From positions 4,278,001 to 4,342,000 of the forward strand of contig OZ271831.1 in the NCBI GenBank assembly GCA_965601455.1: a stretch of 64,000 bases of DNA, read 5' to 3'. The position numbers were made by a program, and so were the translations under genes. Positions within the stretch are counted from its first letter, which is position 1, and each line of letters opens with the position of its first letter. Source of the stretch: JANQEU01 sp965601455 (GTDB lineage Bacteria > Bacteroidota > Bacteroidia > Cytophagales > Cyclobacteriaceae). This document shows positions 16,943 through 25,851 of this stretch, piece by piece. The notes beneath the pieces are model-generated. The model ran no database searches. It was not told the DNA's origin and was given only the letters and a program-made list of their open reading frames with translations.

Positions 16943-17960
16943 TAGAGTAAACCCTCAATTCATCATCTTGTATTCGTATAAAACTAGCAGGTTTCATCTT
17001 GATTTCAGGAGCTGGAATACCTTGTTGAAAGTCAATGGTCCCCTTAAAGACCCTAGCCTCATCCCATAAACCAATTTCGATGAGCTTGGATAATGTATAG
17101 GAACCTCCTTCAACAAAGACAGATTGGATTTTTCTTGCATATAGCTCATCCATCATACTCAGTAGAAAGCGATCTTTATCTAGTTTGATCATCTCTACAA
17201 CCCCCAATCTATCATTTTTCACTTGATTAAAGACGAGGACCAGATCTTCATTAAATAATTTGAATTTTGTCTGATCAATTTTCAACCCGGAGTCAATCAC
17301 AATTTTTACAGGGTTATCGCCCGACCAACTACGAACATTTAATTCAGGATCGTCCCTCTCTACCGTGTTCTTGCCGACCAAAATACTGGTTTCCTCGCTC
17401 CTCCATTTATGCACCAATTGGCGAGAATAACCATTACTGATCCACTTGGAGTCCCCGTTTTCTCTAGCCATAAATCCATCGGAAGTTTGAGCCCATTTCA
17501 AAACGATATAGGGTCTTTTCTTCTGGTGAAAAGTATTAAATCGTTTGTTCAACCAACTGGATTCCTTATCCAATACTCCTGTTTGAACCTCAATTCCAGC
17601 AGCTCTTATTCTTTCTATCCCCCTTCCATTCACCTCAGGATTTGGATCTCCAGCGGCAATTACCACTTTTTTAAAATTCTTATCTACGATTAGATCAGCA
17701 CATGGCGGAGTTTTTCCAAAGTGTGAGCATGGCTCTAATGTCACATACATGGTGCTTTCCGGTAGCAAGGTATGATCCTTTACATTATTGACGGCATTTA
17801 CCTCTGCATGGGGTCCGCCAACCTGCTGGTGATATCCTTCACCGATTATCTCTCCTTCATGAACAATAACGCAACCTACCATTGGGTTCGGCGACACATG
17901 ACCCTGACTCTGTTTTGCCAGTTGAAGTGCACGTCGCATAAATTGAATATCGTTATCCAT
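16932..17960 (-). CDS. ribD: Bifunctional riboflavin deaminase/reductase
   Basis: A two-domain enzyme for riboflavin synthesis. The N-terminal deaminase has the zinc site HAE at 51-53 with Cys78 and Cys87 (PCSHFGKTPPC); the C-terminal reductase (about 150-342) has WISNGYSRQLVHKWR and VEGGSYTLS. Length of 342 is typical. It leads an operon with cupin, msrC and VOC genes. A TAnnTTTGC element is found 47-55 bases upstream. No FMN riboswitch is visible in the short leader. Confidence 0.93.
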   Translation of the reverse strand: MDNDIQFMRRALQLAKQSQGHVSPNPMVGCVIVHEGEIIGEGYHQQVGGPHAEVNAVNNVKDHTLLPESTMYVTLEPCSHFGKTPPCADLIVDKNFKKVVIAAGDPNPEVNGRGIERIRAAGIEVQTGVLDKESSWLNKRFNTFHQKKRPYIVLKWAQTSDGFMARENGDSKWISNGYSRQLVHKWRSEETSILVGKNTVERDDPELNVRSWSGDNPVKIVIDSGLKIDQTKFKLFNEDLVLVFNQVKNDRLGVVEMIKLDKDRFLLSMMDELYARKIQSVFVEGGSYTLSKLIEIGLWDEARVFKGTIDFQQGIPAPEIKMKPASFIRIQDDELRVYSNED

Positions 17961-18006
17961 AAAGTTTAAACCGGCTAATGGTCATCCAAGTTGTAGTTGT
18001 TATCCT

Positions 18007-18015
18007 GCAAAGATA
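18007..18015 (-). promoter_or_regulatory. Bacteroidota -7 promoter element for the ribD operon
   Basis: The minus strand reads TATCTTTGC, a perfect TAnnTTTGC, giving a predicted leader of about 44 bases before the ribD ATG. It lies just 5 bases before the ATG of the divergent FG-GAP gene at 18021, so the two 5' regions overlap. Confidence 0.5.
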
Positions 18016-18020
18016 ATTCC

Positions 18021-19448
18021 ATGTCCCGATGCCTAGCTCTTCTATTGATTTTCCTGGTTCACACTGCCTATTCACAAGTATTCCAACTCTCTTCACTCTC
18101 ATCTCCAGCTACGGAAGGAGATTCCAGAGGAGTTATATTCGTTGACCTGAATCAAGACGGCTTAGACGACTTATATATTGTCAATGGTCCTAAAGGAGGA
18201 CAGCAAAATGTTTTCTACGAGAACATAAACGGTCAATTCCAACTTAAGCAAAATGGTCTGACCACTGTTTCTTCAGCTACAGTCGGCGCATCATTCGCTG
18301 ATGTCGATAATGACGGTGATCTTGATGGATTTCTTGCCAATTGGTACAACGAGCAAAACATCTTTCTGGAAAACATTGATGGCGACTGGATACCGAAAGA
18401 TATTGAGGGGTTTATCTCTCATGGCAATTCGGAATCAGCAACCTGGGGGGATTTGAATAACGATGGTCTGCTTGACATAGCTATCGCAAATGGATCTCTT
18501 GCAAGCGGTCAGCCCAACAAGATGTTTCTGCAGAATTTACCATTACAATTCTCAGAAGTGACAAATATATTCACGCAAATGAATGTCAACACCCGCTCTC
18601 TCAATTGGGTAGACGCTGATGGTGATGGAGACCTTGACTTATTCACGGGTGAGGAAAATAAATCCAATGGGCTTTTTCTGAATAACAATGGAGAACTAAG
18701 AATTGATACACTGAGTGAATTCAATAATTCCTCAGATGTAACCTTCGGTAGTAGTCTGGATGATATTGATAATGATGGTGATCTGGACCTGATTGTTTGC
18801 AATTGGGGTAGTGCAAGTATTATCTATAAGAACAGAGGGGATGGTGTATTCGAAGAATGGCAAAAGATTGAAGGGCCTGGCGCAATTGGATCAACGTTCG
18901 GAGACTTTGATAATGACGGAGACCTGGATCTTGTCTTAGTTCGAGGTTTTATCCCTACCTCCGTTCAAGGGCTTAAAAATAGTCTACTAATCAATGATGG
19001 AAATGGAGAATTCACCGAGAATAAATTCGACGTAGTCAGTCAATCGAACGCAGTTTCCTATGGTGTGGCACACGCTGACTATAATAATGACGGATACCTG
19101 GATATCTGTATTGCCAACATCCAGGGAAATCCTAACCTACTTTTCACTAACCAATCGAATGGAAACGGCTGGATCAAGGTGGAATGCGAGGGGACGGTAT
19201 CTAACCGATCAGCAATAGGAGCCAAAATACAAGTAAAGTCAACTATTGGTGAAAAACCCTACTGGCAAACCAGGTACATTACCACTCAGTCAGGATACAC
19301 GAGCCAAAACAGTTTATCTGCCCATTTTGGTTTGGAAAAAACAACTCGGATAGATTCATTGGTTGTTTTTTGGCCATCCGGAATTACCTCCATTGAAACT
19401 GACCTATCCGTTAACTCCACTTACAGACTTGTGGAGCCCAGAGAGTAA
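18021..19448 (+). CDS. Secreted FG-GAP/VCBS repeat protein with ASPIC/UnbV domain
   Basis: A 475-residue exported protein with a signal peptide (MSRCLALLLIFLVHTAYSQ). Seven Asp-rich calcium-binding repeats are seen, such as DLNQDGLDDLYI, DVDNDGDLDGFLA, DIDNDGDLDLIV and DYNNDGYLDICIA, forming a likely seven-bladed propeller. The C-terminal 110 residues resemble ASPIC/UnbV (GNGWIKVECEG, RYITTQSGYTSQ, VFWPSG). Such proteins are common in marine Bacteroidota, with unknown function. The ATG at 18021 was chosen over the TTG at 17997. No type IX secretion tail is obvious. Confidence 0.85.
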   Translation: MSRCLALLLIFLVHTAYSQVFQLSSLSSPATEGDSRGVIFVDLNQDGLDDLYIVNGPKGGQQNVFYENINGQFQLKQNGLTTVSSATVGASFADVDNDGDLDGFLANWYNEQNIFLENIDGDWIPKDIEGFISHGNSESATWGDLNNDGLLDIAIANGSLASGQPNKMFLQNLPLQFSEVTNIFTQMNVNTRSLNWVDADGDGDLDLFTGEENKSNGLFLNNNGELRIDTLSEFNNSSDVTFGSSLDDIDNDGDLDLIVCNWGSASIIYKNRGDGVFEEWQKIEGPGAIGSTFGDFDNDGDLDLVLVRGFIPTSVQGLKNSLLINDGNGEFTENKFDVVSQSNAVSYGVAHADYNNDGYLDICIANIQGNPNLLFTNQSNGNGWIKVECEGTVSNRSAIGAKIQVKSTIGEKPYWQTRYITTQSGYTSQNSLSAHFGLEKTTRIDSLVVFWPSGITSIETDLSVNSTYRLVEPRE

Positions 19449-19463
19449 AATTAATTTGAAATT

Positions 19464-20345
19464 GTGCACGGTATCTTTGGTGGCAAACTGAAAACAATCC
19501 GTCAATTGGAAGCAGGGTCTATAGATCTGTTTAATACCGTAAAAAATAGAATTCTCTTTGTCATGGAGGTAGGTGAAGCCTCTGCCATAACACATTGGAT
19601 ATTTGAGGATCTGTTCGGTTTGACCCGCGCCGATATTCTGGTGAATAAGTCTCTTGAAATCGATATCGCTAAAAGGCAGGAATTGGACAACGTAGTCAAC
19701 CGATTGCTCAGCGGGGAACCCATTCAACACATTTTGGGCTATGCTTATTTCCGGGGCTTGAAGTTTTTGGTTAACCGGGACACCCTCATCCCCAGACAAG
19801 AAACCGAAGAATTGGTGAGTCTTGTATTAGAACGAGTGCCTAAATCAAAAATCCGCATACTGGATATTGGAACAGGCTCGGGAATCCTTCCAGTTAGCTT
19901 ACAAATAGAACGCCGGTCATGGGAAATCTCCGCCTGGGATGTGTCAGAAGATGCGTTGATCATGGCGAAAAAAAATGCTATGTTGAATCAGGTGGATCCT
20001 CTATTTCAAGTAGTGGACATATTTGACCCACCAGAAAGCGAATCATTCGATCTGATTATTAGCAATCCACCCTATGTATTGGAATCAGAAAAAAAAATAA
20101 TCTCGAAGACTGTTCTGGATTATGATCCACACCTTGCTCTGTTTGTGACAGACGAAGACCCGTTGAAGTATTATAAAGCCATTTGTCAATTTTCTAATCA
20201 GGCACTCAAAAAAACAGGATCCATTTGTTGTGAAATTAACGAGAGGTTCGGCATGGAGACTTGTAATCTGTTCTCAGAATATGGCTATCATGTGGAAATA
20301 GTACAAGACATCAATGGCAAAGACCGATTCATATGGGCCAACTAA
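19464..20345 (+). CDS. prmC: Release-factor glutamine N5-methyltransferase
   Basis: This enzyme methylates the GGQ glutamine of peptide-chain release factors. The SAM motif DIGTGSG is at 134-140, the catalytic NPPY at 201-204 and IPRQETEELV near 109, all typical. The start is uncertain: GTG at 19464 gives 293 residues, TTG 19506 gives 279, and ATG 19564-19566 would cut the N-terminal helical domain. The N-terminal domain in homologues favours one of the longer forms. It follows the FG-GAP gene by 15 bases and overlaps the end of the convergent anti-sigma-like gene by 4 bases. Confidence 0.9.
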   Translation: MHGIFGGKLKTIRQLEAGSIDLFNTVKNRILFVMEVGEASAITHWIFEDLFGLTRADILVNKSLEIDIAKRQELDNVVNRLLSGEPIQHILGYAYFRGLKFLVNRDTLIPRQETEELVSLVLERVPKSKIRILDIGTGSGILPVSLQIERRSWEISAWDVSEDALIMAKKNAMLNQVDPLFQVVDIFDPPESESFDLIISNPPYVLESEKKIISKTVLDYDPHLALFVTDEDPLKYYKAICQFSNQALKKTGSICCEINERFGMETCNLFSEYGYHVEIVQDINGKDRFIWAN

Positions 20346-21652
20346 TATCGGATCTTTATTCGAAGTGTACATTCAATGGGATTTCCCTGGTAGCTGGCAG
20401 CATTCCACCCAGCTTCCCAACTCTCTACAGCAGAGAGTGCATTGGTGTCAGCTTCTTGGTTAAGACTCCTTTCCACTTCCATGTTGATAATTTGACCGTC
20501 TGCACTTAACGAAACCAACAGAGATATAAGTCCAGGCCCAAAATTACCTTTACTCAGTTCGATGTGACCCACAAAAGCTACCATTCCTGAAGACGGAGTC
20601 GCTTCCTCTAATCCGGAAGAATAGAACTGATTTTCAGGCCCTGCCCCAACGGTGACTATCTCCAAAGATGATAATTGACTTTTGGTGAGGGAAACACGGA
20701 TATCATCCTGGGTCACAGGTAACTCCAATGGTCTGAAGTCTTCAGAAGAAAAAATAATTCTCATACTTGACAGATTTGGAACCGTGAATTCAAATGCACC
20801 TTCACTATTAGTGATGGTAGAAAAGGATCCGCCATTTAGTAAAACATCCACTCCTGGAAGTGGAAAACCGTCCTGGTCCGTTACGGTGCCAGAAAGGATT
20901 CTATCCTCTGATACCTCTTGCTCAGTGGGTTCAGCCGCTAGTGGTTCGGAAGCCTGCACCGAACGGGCGGCGACTGATTGGGATTCCTGATCCAGTTCCG
21001 ATCGATCCTCCTCTAAGGCTAAACCGGAGACATCATTACTAGACCCTTCAATGTCATCGGCCGCGGCGATAAGTTGAGTGGTATCTACTAACTGCATGTC
21101 ATCTGTCGTTTCTGTAAGAGTTGGTTCATCCACTATTACCAGACTTGAAGAGTCCTGGACAACTTCTTGAGAAGCTATAGCCGATTCATCCTGTGGGTCC
21201 AAAGTTAATTCTGCCTCCTGAAGCGGAGCCTCTTCAACGATGGGTTCTTCTTCAGGATCTTCTAGGGCCTCGGCGGGTTCAGCTACAGGCAAATTCTCTG
21301 CAATCAACGTGGTATCAACGCTTTTTTCCGAAACTTCAGTTGTTTCCTTTTTCGCCAGCACCCCTTCCTCTATTCCTGGCCGGCTGATTATTATAATAGA
21401 TACAGTGGCAACAGCTAATATGGCCAAGACGGCTGCAATCTGATATGCATTTAACAGTGGTTTCTTTTTGGGCAACAATCGAACCATCTGATCGATATCG
21501 TCACTTGCTTCCCTTCCTTCCAGTTGATCGTATCCCTCGAGAGCTTCAGACTCAAAATCATCGTGAAGTGCCGAATGTTCGATTTTGTGTCTCTCGGAAG
21601 ACGAAGATTCACCTTTCAGATATCGCTGGTAATCGTCCCTATCTGGGGTCAT
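20342..21652 (-). CDS. Anti-sigma-factor-like membrane protein with carboxypeptidase-D-like and TonB-C-like domains
   Basis: A single-pass protein of 436 residues (448 if the ATG at 21688 is used). A charged cytosolic N-terminus (DDYQRYLKGE, ERHKIEHSALHDD) resembles the short zinc-free anti-sigma domains of Bacteroidota. A membrane helix follows (AYQIAAVLAILAVATVSIII), then a long acidic linker, a carboxypeptidase-regulatory-like domain beginning LSGTVTDQDGFPLPGVDV, and a C-terminal region similar to a TonB C-terminal domain. The gene directly follows an ECF sigma gene. Function as its anti-sigma partner is inferred from position. Confidence 0.72.
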   Translation of the reverse strand: MTPDRDDYQRYLKGESSSSERHKIEHSALHDDFESEALEGYDQLEGREASDDIDQMVRLLPKKKPLLNAYQIAAVLAILAVATVSIIIISRPGIEEGVLAKKETTEVSEKSVDTTLIAENLPVAEPAEALEDPEEEPIVEEAPLQEAELTLDPQDESAIASQEVVQDSSSLVIVDEPTLTETTDDMQLVDTTQLIAAADDIEGSSNDVSGLALEEDRSELDQESQSVAARSVQASEPLAAEPTEQEVSEDRILSGTVTDQDGFPLPGVDVLLNGGSFSTITNSEGAFEFTVPNLSSMRIIFSSEDFRPLELPVTQDDIRVSLTKSQLSSLEIVTVGAGPENQFYSSGLEEATPSSGMVAFVGHIELSKGNFGPGLISLLVSLSADGQIINMEVERSLNQEADTNALSAVESWEAGWNAASYQGNPIECTLRIKIRY

Positions 21653-21665
21653 ATGGTTTTTATCA

Positions 21666-22223
21666 TCACTCAACTCGAATCCCTTCAATACATTTTTTCA
21701 AATTTCTTTTTCCATTCTGAACATAGCTCTTTACCTGTTTCAACGTATAACCGGTTGAATGACTGACTTCCTGGTAACTCTTTCTATCCAGAAAAAAACT
21801 TCGAATACATTCCTGTTGATCCTCTTTTAATTCCTTTAAACACTTTTGCAGAGCGTCAAGGTCAGCGTCAAGAGTTCTATCATAAGTAGGATGCAATTCC
21901 GCGACATTTTCCATAATTTCCGTCAAAGGAATTATGGAATTATTCATTCTCCGAATGCGAATCAGGCAATAATTCTTAGTCACTGCATACAACCAGCTCT
22001 TGAAGTGTCTGATGTGTTGATCCAAAAGTGGATCTTTTATCTGCTCAAAAATGCTCATTACGCCATCCTGAGCATCTTCCCTAGACTTCAGGTATTTGAG
22101 ACAGACACCGTAGACCAGGTGAATGTAACGCTCATACAAAAGCCCTAATTGAGATAAATCGCCCTGTACTCGGTACAAAGCCATCAATTCGTCATCCGAC
22201 ATGGGCTCTTTGGTAGATGCCAT
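21666..22223 (-). CDS. ECF-type RNA polymerase sigma factor
   Basis: A 185-residue sigma-70 family protein. Region 2 includes YERYIHLVYGVCLKYLKSR, DAQDGVMSIF and HFKSWLYAVTKN. Region 4 has LKEDQQECIRSFFLDRKSY and the helix-turn-helix SYQEVSHSTGYTLKQVKSYV. The acidic linker between them is of normal size. It stands before the anti-sigma-like gene and is divergent from the vWA gene, which could be a target. ATG at 22202 is an alternative start. Confidence 0.87.
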   Translation of the reverse strand: MASTKEPMSDDELMALYRVQGDLSQLGLLYERYIHLVYGVCLKYLKSREDAQDGVMSIFEQIKDPLLDQHIRHFKSWLYAVTKNYCLIRIRRMNNSIIPLTEIMENVAELHPTYDRTLDADLDALQKCLKELKEDQQECIRSFFLDRKSYQEVSHSTGYTLKQVKSYVQNGKRNLKKCIEGIRVE

Positions 22224-22318
22224 TCAGTTTTTTGAGTGTGCCTAAAAAAAAGATCAAGAAAATTTATGGAAAAGTAATACGGATGTATCTCAATAGAAAC
22301 AAATAAACTCTTTTGATC

Positions 22319-24163
22319 ATGAAAACAGTATTTGCCGCAATCTTTTCACTCTTTTTTGCCCTTGGGCAGGAAGCTCCTCTTTTTGTGAACGGAACCGTCT
22401 ACGGCCAAGATGGTCATACGATAGCAGGAGCTACCGTTATGGAAAAAGGTCAATCACAATCTGTAAAAACCGACATTAATGGATTTTACACACTCGAAGT
22501 TAGTTCCACAGACGCTCTACTTGTATTCACATATCCAGGCTTTCAACCGAAAGAAGAAGTTGTTAATGGTAGAAAGATTATTGACGTGATCCTCTTGCCC
22601 GCAAACAGAACTGAGGATTTCCATTTACCACAGGAAATGGAGATGGCAGAAGAAATGGATGTTTCAGGAAACCACAGAAGTTTGAAAATGATGGCTTCTC
22701 CAGCCGCTTCAGGATTGGGTAGCCTTGGGTATAATGAATCTCAAAACTGGAATACCGAGTCCTATAGTACCATACATGAGAATGGTTTCAAAAGACCACA
22801 GGATTCCCCATTCTCCACATTCTCTATTGACGTGGACGCCGCAAGCTATAGCAATGTGAGACGATTTATTAATTCCGGTCAGATGCCACCTAAAGATGCA
22901 ATCCGTATTGAAGAAATGATCAACTATTTCAGTTACGATTATGACGAACCATCTGATAGTCATCCTTTCAGCATTAACACTGAGATGAGTAAAGCTCCAT
23001 GGAATGAAGAACATTTCCTGGTTCAAATAGGTCTTCAAGGCAAATCACTCAGGACCGAGGATTTACCTGCATCTAATCTTGTCTTCTTACTTGATGTATC
23101 GGGATCAATGAATGACTCTAATAAATTGCCGCTTCTCAAGTCGTCTCTAAAGATGCTAGCAAATGAGCTAAGACCCGTAGATAGGGTTTCAATAGTAGTT
23201 TATGCCGGAGCAGCAGGTCTGGTCTTACCACCAACATCAGGATCTGATAAGAAGGCAATTATCGAGTCGTTGGATCGCCTTTCAGCCGGAGGATCTACCG
23301 CTGGAGGCGCAGGAATTAGGCTTGCCTATCAAGTGGCAGAGAAAAACCTGATTGAAGGTGGCAATAACCGGATCGTTTTGGCGACAGATGGGGATTTTAA
23401 CATCGGGGCTTCGAGTGATTCGGAAATGGAGCGACTGATCGAAGAAAAAAGAGGAAATGGTGTTTTTCTAACTGTTCTAGGTTTTGGTATGGGTAATTAT
23501 AAAGATTCCAAAATGGAGATACTTGCCGATAAAGGAAATGGAAATTATGCCTATATCGACAACAATATGGAAGCCAAAAAAGTATTGGTCAATGAATTCG
23601 GAGGAACGCTCTTCACCATTGCCAAGGATGTAAAACTTCAGGTTGAATTCAATCCGAAACAGGTGCAAGCGTATAGGTTAATAGGCTATGAAAACAGGCT
23701 CCTGAATGACGAAGACTTTCATGATGATAAAAAAGATGCCGGAGAATTAGGCAGTGGCCATACTGTGACAGCCCTATACGAAGTAATACCTCATGGCATC
23801 CAGTCCGATTTTGTTAAACCCGTAGACCCTCCTAAATACCAGACTCAAGAAAGCCGCCCGAATCCGTTCGAGGAGGAACTACTGACAGTGAAATTCCGAT
23901 ACAAGGAACCGGAGTCCGATGAAAGTAAACTAATAGTAAAAGCGTTAGAACTTAATCCAAAACCGATGTCTGAAAATCTTCGATGGGCTTCTGCTGTTGC
24001 TTCCTATGGCATGGTATTACGCAATTCAAAATTCAAAGGAACATCATCCTTCGATACGATTTTAAGCGAGGCGAGAATGGCAAAAGGAGAAGATGAGAAT
24101 GGATATAGGAATGAATTCATACGGTTAGTCGAAGTTTCGCAAAAATTAAACTTGAATAATTAA
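22319..24163 (+). CDS. Exported von Willebrand factor A protein (YfbK type) with carboxypeptidase-D-like domain
   Basis: A 614-residue protein with a signal peptide and a carboxypeptidase-regulatory-like domain (about 22-94). A YfbK-type N-terminal segment follows (DVDAASYSNVRRFI, 171-184), then a vWA domain with the metal site DVSGSM at 259-264 and later ATDGDFNIG, and a C-terminal DUF3520-like region (about 430-600). Proteins of this class are found beside ECF sigma factors in Bacteroidota, as here. It shares the same kind of carboxypeptidase-like domain with the anti-sigma-like protein across the divergent gap. ATG 22319 was preferred to TTG 22313. An intrinsic terminator follows. Confidence 0.87.
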   Translation: MKTVFAAIFSLFFALGQEAPLFVNGTVYGQDGHTIAGATVMEKGQSQSVKTDINGFYTLEVSSTDALLVFTYPGFQPKEEVVNGRKIIDVILLPANRTEDFHLPQEMEMAEEMDVSGNHRSLKMMASPAASGLGSLGYNESQNWNTESYSTIHENGFKRPQDSPFSTFSIDVDAASYSNVRRFINSGQMPPKDAIRIEEMINYFSYDYDEPSDSHPFSINTEMSKAPWNEEHFLVQIGLQGKSLRTEDLPASNLVFLLDVSGSMNDSNKLPLLKSSLKMLANELRPVDRVSIVVYAGAAGLVLPPTSGSDKKAIIESLDRLSAGGSTAGGAGIRLAYQVAEKNLIEGGNNRIVLATDGDFNIGASSDSEMERLIEEKRGNGVFLTVLGFGMGNYKDSKMEILADKGNGNYAYIDNNMEAKKVLVNEFGGTLFTIAKDVKLQVEFNPKQVQAYRLIGYENRLLNDEDFHDDKKDAGELGSGHTVTALYEVIPHGIQSDFVKPVDPPKYQTQESRPNPFEEELLTVKFRYKEPESDESKLIVKALELNPKPMSENLRWASAVASYGMVLRNSKFKGTSSFDTILSEARMAKGEDENGYRNEFIRLVEVSQKLNLNN

Positions 24164-24172
24164 AAATCGCGA

Positions 24173-24212
24173 CACTGCGGTGGACTACGTCAACCGCAGT
24201 GCATTTTCTTTT
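24173..24212 (+). terminator. Intrinsic terminator after the vWA gene
   Basis: Perfect 9-bp arms CACTGCGGT (24173-24181) and ACCGCAGTG (24193-24201) with an 11-base loop are followed by a T-rich tail (ATTTTCTTTTT). The stem is the most GC-rich structure nearby. Confidence 0.8.
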
Positions 24213-24224
24213 TACCTTTAGAAT

Positions 24225-25220
24225 ATGGAAAAAGTAAGACTTGGAACCTCGGAACTTGAAATCACTCCGATAGTTTTTGGGGCATGGGCAATTGGCGGCT
24301 GGATGTGGGGAGGAAACGACGATAAAGACGCTATGGAGGCAATCCAAACCTGTCTCGATCTTGGGATAACTACTATCGATACTGCTCCGGTATATGGCTT
24401 TGGACATAGCGAGTCGCTGGTTGGAAAGGCACTTAAAAATACTTCAAGAGATAAAGTGCAGATTCTTACCAAATTTGGATTGAGGTGGGACAATAGTCAT
24501 AAAGGGACCTTTCATTTTAAATCTACTTTCACCGATGGCAGAAAAGTAGATATCATGAAATATGGTGGAAAAGACGGCGTCATGCTTGAAGTCGAGCAAA
24601 GCTTGAAAAGACTTCAAACAGATTATATCGACCTGTATCAAATTCATTGGCACGATCCAAGTACCCCCATTTCCGAGACCATGGAGGCCATGGAATTGCT
24701 TATTCAACAAGGTAAAATTCGGGCCGTCGGAGTGTGTAACTACAACGCAGAATGGATGGAGGAAGCAGAAAAAACCACTTTTTTAGCGTCTAATCAAGTG
24801 CCGTATAGCATGGTACTTAGGGACATCGAGAACGATGTTGTACCATATGTACAAAAAAATGGAAATGGCATTCTTGCTTACAGCCCTCTTCAAAGGGGAT
24901 TGCTTACCGGAAAAATTAACAAAGACTATAAATTCCAGGAAGGGGACCATCGCCCGGGCACAAAATACTTTCAGGAACCCAATTTAAGCAGAGTAAATAA
25001 TTTCCTTGACCAACTGAGACCGATTGCAGACGGTTACAACGCCTCTTTAGCGCAATTGGTCATCCAATGGACCCTAAAACAACCCGGTATTACCGCGGCA
25101 CTTGTAGGTGCCAGAAACGAGGTACAGGTCAAACAAAATGCTGCTTCTCTTGACTTCAAACTGAAGGAAGAAGACTTTCAAAATGTAAACAGGCTTTTAG
25201 AGCAATTGATTACCGAATAA
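24225..25220 (+). CDS. Aldo/keto reductase
   Basis: A 331-residue NADPH-dependent TIM-barrel oxidoreductase. The catalytic tetrad is visible: Asp52, Tyr57 (PVYGFGHSE), Lys83 (LTKFG) and His141 (YQIHW). The MRGILAYSPL-type segment (GILAYSPLQRGLLTGK) and the C-terminal cofactor region (ALVGARN) are present. Its length and motifs resemble the YhdN/Gcy-like bacterial group; substrate unknown. It stands alone after a terminator and its 3' end overlaps the convergent TPK gene by 11 bases. Confidence 0.9.
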   Translation: MEKVRLGTSELEITPIVFGAWAIGGWMWGGNDDKDAMEAIQTCLDLGITTIDTAPVYGFGHSESLVGKALKNTSRDKVQILTKFGLRWDNSHKGTFHFKSTFTDGRKVDIMKYGGKDGVMLEVEQSLKRLQTDYIDLYQIHWHDPSTPISETMEAMELLIQQGKIRAVGVCNYNAEWMEEAEKTTFLASNQVPYSMVLRDIENDVVPYVQKNGNGILAYSPLQRGLLTGKINKDYKFQEGDHRPGTKYFQEPNLSRVNNFLDQLRPIADGYNASLAQLVIQWTLKQPGITAALVGARNEVQVKQNAASLDFKLKEEDFQNVNRLLEQLITE

Positions 25221-25818
25221 CCTCAGTTATAATAATTGGGGGTGTTCCTTCAACCGAGTACTCTCCGTCTTCTTCAATCACGTAAGAACTGCCAGATATC
25301 CGGAATACTCCTCCTGACAATCTCGGTGAATTCGTACCTAAACTTTCCAGGTAAAGTTCTGTTCCACGAGCATACCACTTACTGAATTTTGACCCCCTGA
25401 AAAAAATCAACCTACTGGAACCGACATATAGGATTATTTGAAATTCATCTTTAAGCAGATTGATAGATTGAAGTAAGTCACGGACTTTTGATTCCGAGGT
25501 AATGATATTGACATGATCATGCCCTTCTTTCATCAATATCGCAAGAGCAGAATCAATAGATAGAGAGTTGTCGAACTCAAATAATTGAACCGGATCCTGA
25601 GCGGCTAATGCATCCGCATCCGGCATTTTGTCTTTTTCCAATAAACAGAAATCGATCTTCGTCCCCAGCTCCATCAACCAGTTAATACTTTCGCCCATTG
25701 CTAATACGGTTGGAGACCATTCCAATAATTGATCCAATACATCCCGACGTATGTGTGCAGTATCATGGACAATTAAAGCAGGTTCCTGCTGATCCCGTAC
25801 GATATGATGTGATGACAT
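25210..25818 (-). CDS. Thiamine pyrophosphokinase-like protein
   Basis: A 202-residue protein matching the compact TPK form of Bacteroidota: SSHHIVRDQQEPALI at the start, a central LLEWSPTVLAMGESI and GHDHVNIIT strand, and a final beta-domain with RLSGGVFRISG. It would convert thiamine and ATP to thiamine pyrophosphate in the cytosol. Several usual TPK catalytic Asp residues are hard to place by eye, so the activity is inferred partly from context: it is the last gene after a TPP riboswitch and a TonB receptor. Confidence 0.72.
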   Translation of the reverse strand: MSSHHIVRDQQEPALIVHDTAHIRRDVLDQLLEWSPTVLAMGESINWLMELGTKIDFCLLEKDKMPDADALAAQDPVQLFEFDNSLSIDSALAILMKEGHDHVNIITSESKVRDLLQSINLLKDEFQIILYVGSSRLIFFRGSKFSKWYARGTELYLESLGTNSPRLSGGVFRISGSSYVIEEDGEYSVEGTPPIIITEVIR

Positions 25819-25851
25819 AGAAAAAGGCTTACCGAAGTAAGCCTAATTTCT

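Noticed and set aside
18120..19130. DNA repeats in the FG-GAP gene
   Set aside because: The recurring GAT/AAT/GAC-rich segments encode the Asp-rich calcium-binding propeller repeats and diverge at third positions, so they are protein repeats, not a DNA array.
19472..19479. TATCTTTG as a promoter for prmC
   Set aside because: It lies inside the likely coding region if GTG 19464 is the start, and no TTG is at the -33 distance; the gene is only 15 bases after the FG-GAP gene and is probably read through.
20682..20990. Open frames on the plus strand opposite the anti-sigma-like gene
   Set aside because: They are antisense shadows of a low-complexity Glu/Asp/Ser-rich linker with no start context or family resemblance.
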